From the NCBI GenBank assembly GCA_949775045.1, contig OX459097.1, forward strand, positions 8,289,954-8,353,953: a stretch of DNA of 64,000 nt, written 5' to 3'. A program made the translations under genes and the position numbers. Shown in pieces: positions 60,091 through 64,000 of the stretch (position 1 is the first letter of the stretch; each line of letters begins with the position of its first letter). Below the pieces are notes generated by a model that was given only the letters and a program-made list of their open reading frames with translations, was not told the origin of the DNA and ran no database searches. The DNA is from Metridium senile (lineage: Eukaryota; Cnidaria; Anthozoa; Actiniaria; Metridiidae).

Positions 60091-61979
60091 AATTTTATTT
60101 TAATTAACTACACACACAAAATTTACACTTAAAGAGTGTCGCAATAAATGTGACACACTAGAAGACACACACAAAAAATATTTACAAGTAAAGAGAGCCA
60201 CAATAATTGTGACTCACGAGAAGATAAAAGTTTTTACAATAATTGAAGTTTCAATGAAATAAGTTTATAATTAACTATATATATATACACACAAACAAAC
60301 ACAATCACTCAACAACTATATATTACTATACTAATGGCATTTAATTAACATACATATAACACAACTACAACACAATTCTACGTCTGCTACATAGGACTTG
60401 TTCTATCTAAGGCAATAGTTTTTTCAATTTATTGTACTTTTTTAGATGTATATCTATTTTTCCATGACTTTTTGCAATTTCGTATTCGATATTTTCGTAT
60501 TCTTGCAATTTTGATTTGAAATTTGCTATATTGGGAACCATTCCTCTGGTTCTACAGTTAACTATTGTGAATTTATATAACAAAAATAGAAATTCTTCCA
60601 TTTTATCGTTAACTCCTCCTAAGATAATATTACTTATATTTAATTTTGGTAGGTTTATATTCCCCGTATGTAACCAGTTTCTTATTTCAATAAAATAATT
60701 CTTTGTTAAATAACAATCAATAAAAAGATGTTCCATTGTTTCAATGGAAGATTTACAAAAAGTACAACTCGGTGAATCAATTAGTTTAAATCTAAAAAGG
60801 TCTTTATTCAGAAAGAGGGAATTATTTAAAATTTTATATTGCAAAGCTCGTAACTTAGTGTCATTAGTAACATGATACATTTTTTTGTAAACTTCTGACC
60901 ACTCAATGTCTGGGTTATTTAATTTATTAGCTATGTGTTTTTGTGCTGTCGGTTTGGTTAATTTATTTTCGATCAATTTCCAATAAACCATTCTAGTTTT
61001 CACTTTAGAAAGAGGAACATAAGTGTTAGAGATATTCAAACCTTTGCCAGCCTCGTTAGGACAGAGTACGGGTTTCTCTTTTTGAGCATTTTTTAGAATT
61101 GTTTTCCAGTTATCTGGTAGAGCTGATATAATACCTCTCCATGTAAAATAGTCGGAATCACACCACTTTCCTTTGGCTTTAACCGAGTTCCAACTCGGCC
61201 CGTCTGTACAATCCCAAATGTCCTTAATTATTATTATCTCCTTCTTTACAAACTTTTTGATATCAAAATGATAAAGATCTAGGTTAATAAACCTATTTAG
61301 CCAAATCGGTTGACAAATAATTTCCTCTGGTTTTTCGACATAACATTTGCTTACTTTACTCCAGCTATAAAGAATTTCTTTATAAAACTCAGGTATATCA
61401 TTGATAAGAGCATGGTCTAAATTTTCTCCTATAACTCCAAACCCACCATATGGTTCAAAAACTTTCTGCGCAAAGCATTTCCAAAAAACCGTATTTTTGC
61501 AATCCAGAAGTTTTAACGCCCATTTAACTCGACTTGTTTCTATCATTGTTTCGAGGTCAGGGAGCCTTATTCCGCCTTCTCGTATATCTCCTATTAAAGT
61601 TCGGTATTTAATTTTGGGTTTCCTTCCATACCATATGAAATCGATAATTTCTTTTTGTACTTTTGCAATAAATGCACGATGAATAGGGAGTTTTGAAGAT
61701 ATGTATAACAATTGTGATATTGCTAAGGATCGGATAATATGTACTTTTCCATAAATTGTTAAATTTCTTGTTTTCCATATTGATAGTATAGACTTAAACT
61801 TTTCAAACTGTCTAGAGAAGTTGTTATTTTGCATGAGTATTTTATTATGAGAAAAAAAAATTCCTAAAATTTTCACACCATCAGTATGGAAATCTATTTT
61901 TTTAATTGATCTTACTTCATGCTGAGTTAGAACTTTATCTTTTAATCCAATCCAACCAATTTCCAATCCGATTCAATAT
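60042..61979 (-). mobile_element. 5'-truncated L1/Tx1-type LINE insertion
   Basis: The direct repeat ATCCGATTCAATAT (60042-60055 and 61966-61979) flanks the insert, and its poly(A) tail appears as T-run 60056-60081. A 519-codon open frame (60407-61966, minus) is the part downstream of the RT domain. It contains GKVHIIRSLAISQLLYI, FIWYGRKPKIKY, GGIRLPDLETM and a C-terminal CTFCKSSIETMEHLFIDC zinc-binding segment typical of L1-like ORF2. The RT catalytic motifs are missing by 5' truncation at the duplication. The frame is unbroken, so the insertion is recent. Confidence 0.9.
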
Positions 61980-62300
61980 GTAAGTGAAACTTTTTGTTTC
62001 TATTCACAAACTCTATTAATATTAATACTGTCGTTGAATCATGATATAGATAATATTGATATTGTAAATAGTTTTAACAGAATCGAGTAGATTTTTATTT
62101 ATTTTTCTAGTTTTTATTTTATACATACGACGGCGCCCATCATGTGGGCGACTATTTTTTTAATCTATTAATTTAATTTATGCACTATATAAATAATTTA
62201 TTTAAAGAGTTTGTTAACAAAGTTATTAAAATACCGTCGTTTGCACCAACCCACCAATCGAGAATATTAAAAAGACGTTTATGAAAAAATGTATAACTAC

Positions 62301-62603
62301 TTAAAAAATTCATGAATAATTAATGAGAAATTTTCAAAAGAAATCATGACCATGACGAGTGTTGTAAATCTGATACAACACTAGTGATGTATATCCTGAT
62401 TTGCATAAGTTTTAACTGGTAATTTTACGGCAAAATTTATTCTAATCTTGAAAATTTTGGTAAAATATGAAAGAGCTAACCTATACATTTTTTAAGTAGT
62501 TTACAACATTCGCGTCCGTGTTGTATCGGCGATACAATCGCGCGCCTTCGGCTTGCGATTGTATCTGCCGATACAACACGGCCGCTCATGTTGTAAACAC
62601 TAC
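62301..62603 (+). repeat. 303-bp hairpin repeat, copy 2
   Basis: Full-length, same limits and length as copy 1 (16562-16864), with only a few base changes (for example GTGATGTATA for GTGTTGTATA). Confidence 0.9.
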
Positions 62604-62992
62604 AAATACTAGGTTTTGTCAAAGCGGAAGAATAGAATTGAAAAAAGAAATGCACATTCTGATATTAAGCTATTATTCAATTGGCTGAGGCCGCAATTTT
62701 CCCGCTAACAAAATAAAATAAAGCGCGTTGTCAGTAGAACGTTTTTTTCAAGTCATCGAGTTAGTTCAATATTGATAGGCCAATAAAAACAGCGTCTGTA
62801 AAAATGTTTTAAAACTTACTTGACTTTATTGAAGTTTCGCCAGTTGATTTTTACCATTCAGAAACCACGATATATTATGAATGAGCGTGAAAAAAACTGG
62901 GATTCATGCTTTTAGCGTTGTACGCGGAGGAAGCCAAAGAGCGAAAGAACGTCTGTTTTCTCAGGCTATGCTGTACGCAGTCTTAAAAAATT

Positions 62993-63072
62993 CATGAATA
63001 ATTAATGAGACATTTTCAAAAGAAACCATGACCATGACGATACAACACGGCCGCTCATGTTGTAAACACTAC
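62993..63072 (+). repeat. Hairpin repeat copy 3, internally deleted
   Basis: The first 57 bases or so (to CATGACCATGACGA) are joined directly to the last 22 or so (TACAACACGGCCGCTCATGT...). The deletion removes the centre and the left hairpin arm. Confidence 0.85.
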
Positions 63073-63444
63073 AAAACAGATAAACAAATAGTGCGTCCTT
63101 TGTCCAAACAGACGGTGACAATGAACTAATTGCAAGCTAATGTATGTATTTGCATTTTCTATAACATATCGAAGAGTGGGCGAATGAAAAGATCTGCTAA
63201 CAATGGGAATCCTGCCAAATTTGTAAAGAGTGTAATGTGAACTTTACAGCCCACGTAGGCGAATGTTTGCTTAAACTTGAGAAATTAATATGAAGCTTGA
63301 TAAAATATTTAATACCTAGCGTATTTACTCGAATATAAAGCGCCCCCCTCGAGTAAACACAATATAGATTACAATATCTTATAACTGGAAGCGATAATTT
63401 ATGTCAAAAAGATGTTCCATTTTCAATTCCACTTTAGCTGCTAT

Positions 63445-63694
63445 TAGGGTTTTCCGATTTACCGGCACAAAGGCAGATTTGGCACTAATAGTGCAAGATG
63501 ATAGTACCAGTGTTAATTTGTCATTATTTCTGCAATATTGTTCTTATTTTTTATTCTTACTCAAAACTGATACATGTAATATTTTCAATTTGAACACATG
63601 CAACTCCTAGATATTCTAATAACGGTAAACATGCACGTATGCTAATTAGTATTTGGTACTATTAGTACCAAAGTCGCTAAATCGGAAAACCCTA
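63445..63694. mobile_element. MITE with TAGGGTTTTCCGATTTA ends
   Basis: TAGGGTTTTCCGATTTAC at the left, TAAATCGGAAAACCCTA at the right. An inner inverted pair carries TTTGGCACTAATAGTGC/GGTACTATTAGTACCAAA. The 69-codon frame covering it is not considered a gene. Confidence 0.75.
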
Positions 63695-63898
63695 TTTCAG
63701 TAGTTACAAAGTTGAGATAATGTAAATTGCAGTATTGATTCAGAAAGGCTAATAAATAAGTACTACGTACACACGTTTACATAGGCTAACGTTTACAGTG
63801 CGAACCAAAACACCGTGGGCACCCAAAACTATTTTAGAAATCGTTTATTGTTCGTTGAACAAGTCACAAACAACTCTAACTACAAAACGTTTATCATA

Positions 63899-64000
63899 TT
63901 AAAAAATTCATGAATAATTAATGAGACATTTTCAAAAGAAATCATGACCATGACGAGTGTTGTAAATCTGATACAACACTAGTGTTGTATATCCTGATTT
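63899..64000 (+). repeat. Hairpin repeat copy 4, cut by the window end
   Basis: Starts TTAAAAAATTCATGAATAAT and runs to the last base, collinear with copy 1 over 102 bases. Confidence 0.9.

Larger units (their letters stand above)
55026..64000. other. Repeat-filled region upstream of DUF229
   Basis: No host gene was supportable here. 55026-55580 should include the DUF229 promoter, but no clear core element was found. The rest consists of the elements listed separately, plus AT-rich stretches (57930-59700 and 62000-62300) in which nothing definite was recognised. 59325-59400 has three TAATCGGACAGT units. Confidence 0.6.

Noticed and set aside
63401..63610. 69-codon open frame near the end
   Set aside because: Covers a MITE end and lacks any recognisable domain.

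Overview
Eukaryotic DNA, AT-rich and rich in introns and repeats. The gene content and the very dense load of small inverted-repeat transposons suggest a cnidarian, most likely an anthozoan (sea anemone or coral). That is inference: no ribosomal or mitochondrial marker is present. Four host genes can be assembled exon by exon with consistent splice phases.

(1) 370-16069, +: the 3' part of DNMT1, the maintenance DNA methyltransferase. It has 29 exons running from the RFTS domain through CXXC, BAH1, BAH2, the GK linker and the complete catalytic domain. The N-terminus lies upstream of the window. (2) 18236-21323, -: a three-exon secreted MACPF (perforin-like) protein. (3) 27394-46772, -: an 11-exon, about 1860-residue single-pass receptor. 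It has a signal peptide, two LDLR-type YWTD propellers each followed by an EGF-like module, a Pro-Thr stalk of about 500 residues, a membrane-proximal domain, one TM helix and a tail of about 415 residues full of YxxL/I and YDN tyrosine motifs. (4) 51409-55025, -: a two-exon DUF229, sulfatase-fold type II membrane protein.

The rest is mobile DNA. Intron 1 of the receptor holds a LINE reverse transcriptase on the minus strand. It is split by a 4.37-kb near-perfect palindrome (41565-45934) flanked by the 6-bp duplication CCTTTA. Each arm carries two small intact genes, a tRNA-Trp-derived piece and several tandem arrays. The 6-bp duplication and AG termini recall Polinton/Maverick elements, but no polymerase, integrase or capsid gene is present. 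Other mobile DNA includes a 5'-truncated L1/Tx1-type LINE with a 14-bp duplication (60042-61979) and tail fragments of the same LINE in DNMT1 introns. There is also a MULE-like foldback with a 9-bp duplication (55795-56382), two copies of a tRNA-derived SINE, and many MITE families with TA or TTAA duplications. Four copies of a 303-bp hairpin repeat occur, the last cut by the window end.

Intergenic stretches: 16070-18235 lies between the converging DNMT1 and MACPF genes. 21324-27393, 46773-51408 and 55026-64000 hold repeats and no supportable host gene. The four genes show no sign of acting together. The two most notable objects are the phosphotyrosine-motif receptor and the gene-bearing palindrome.
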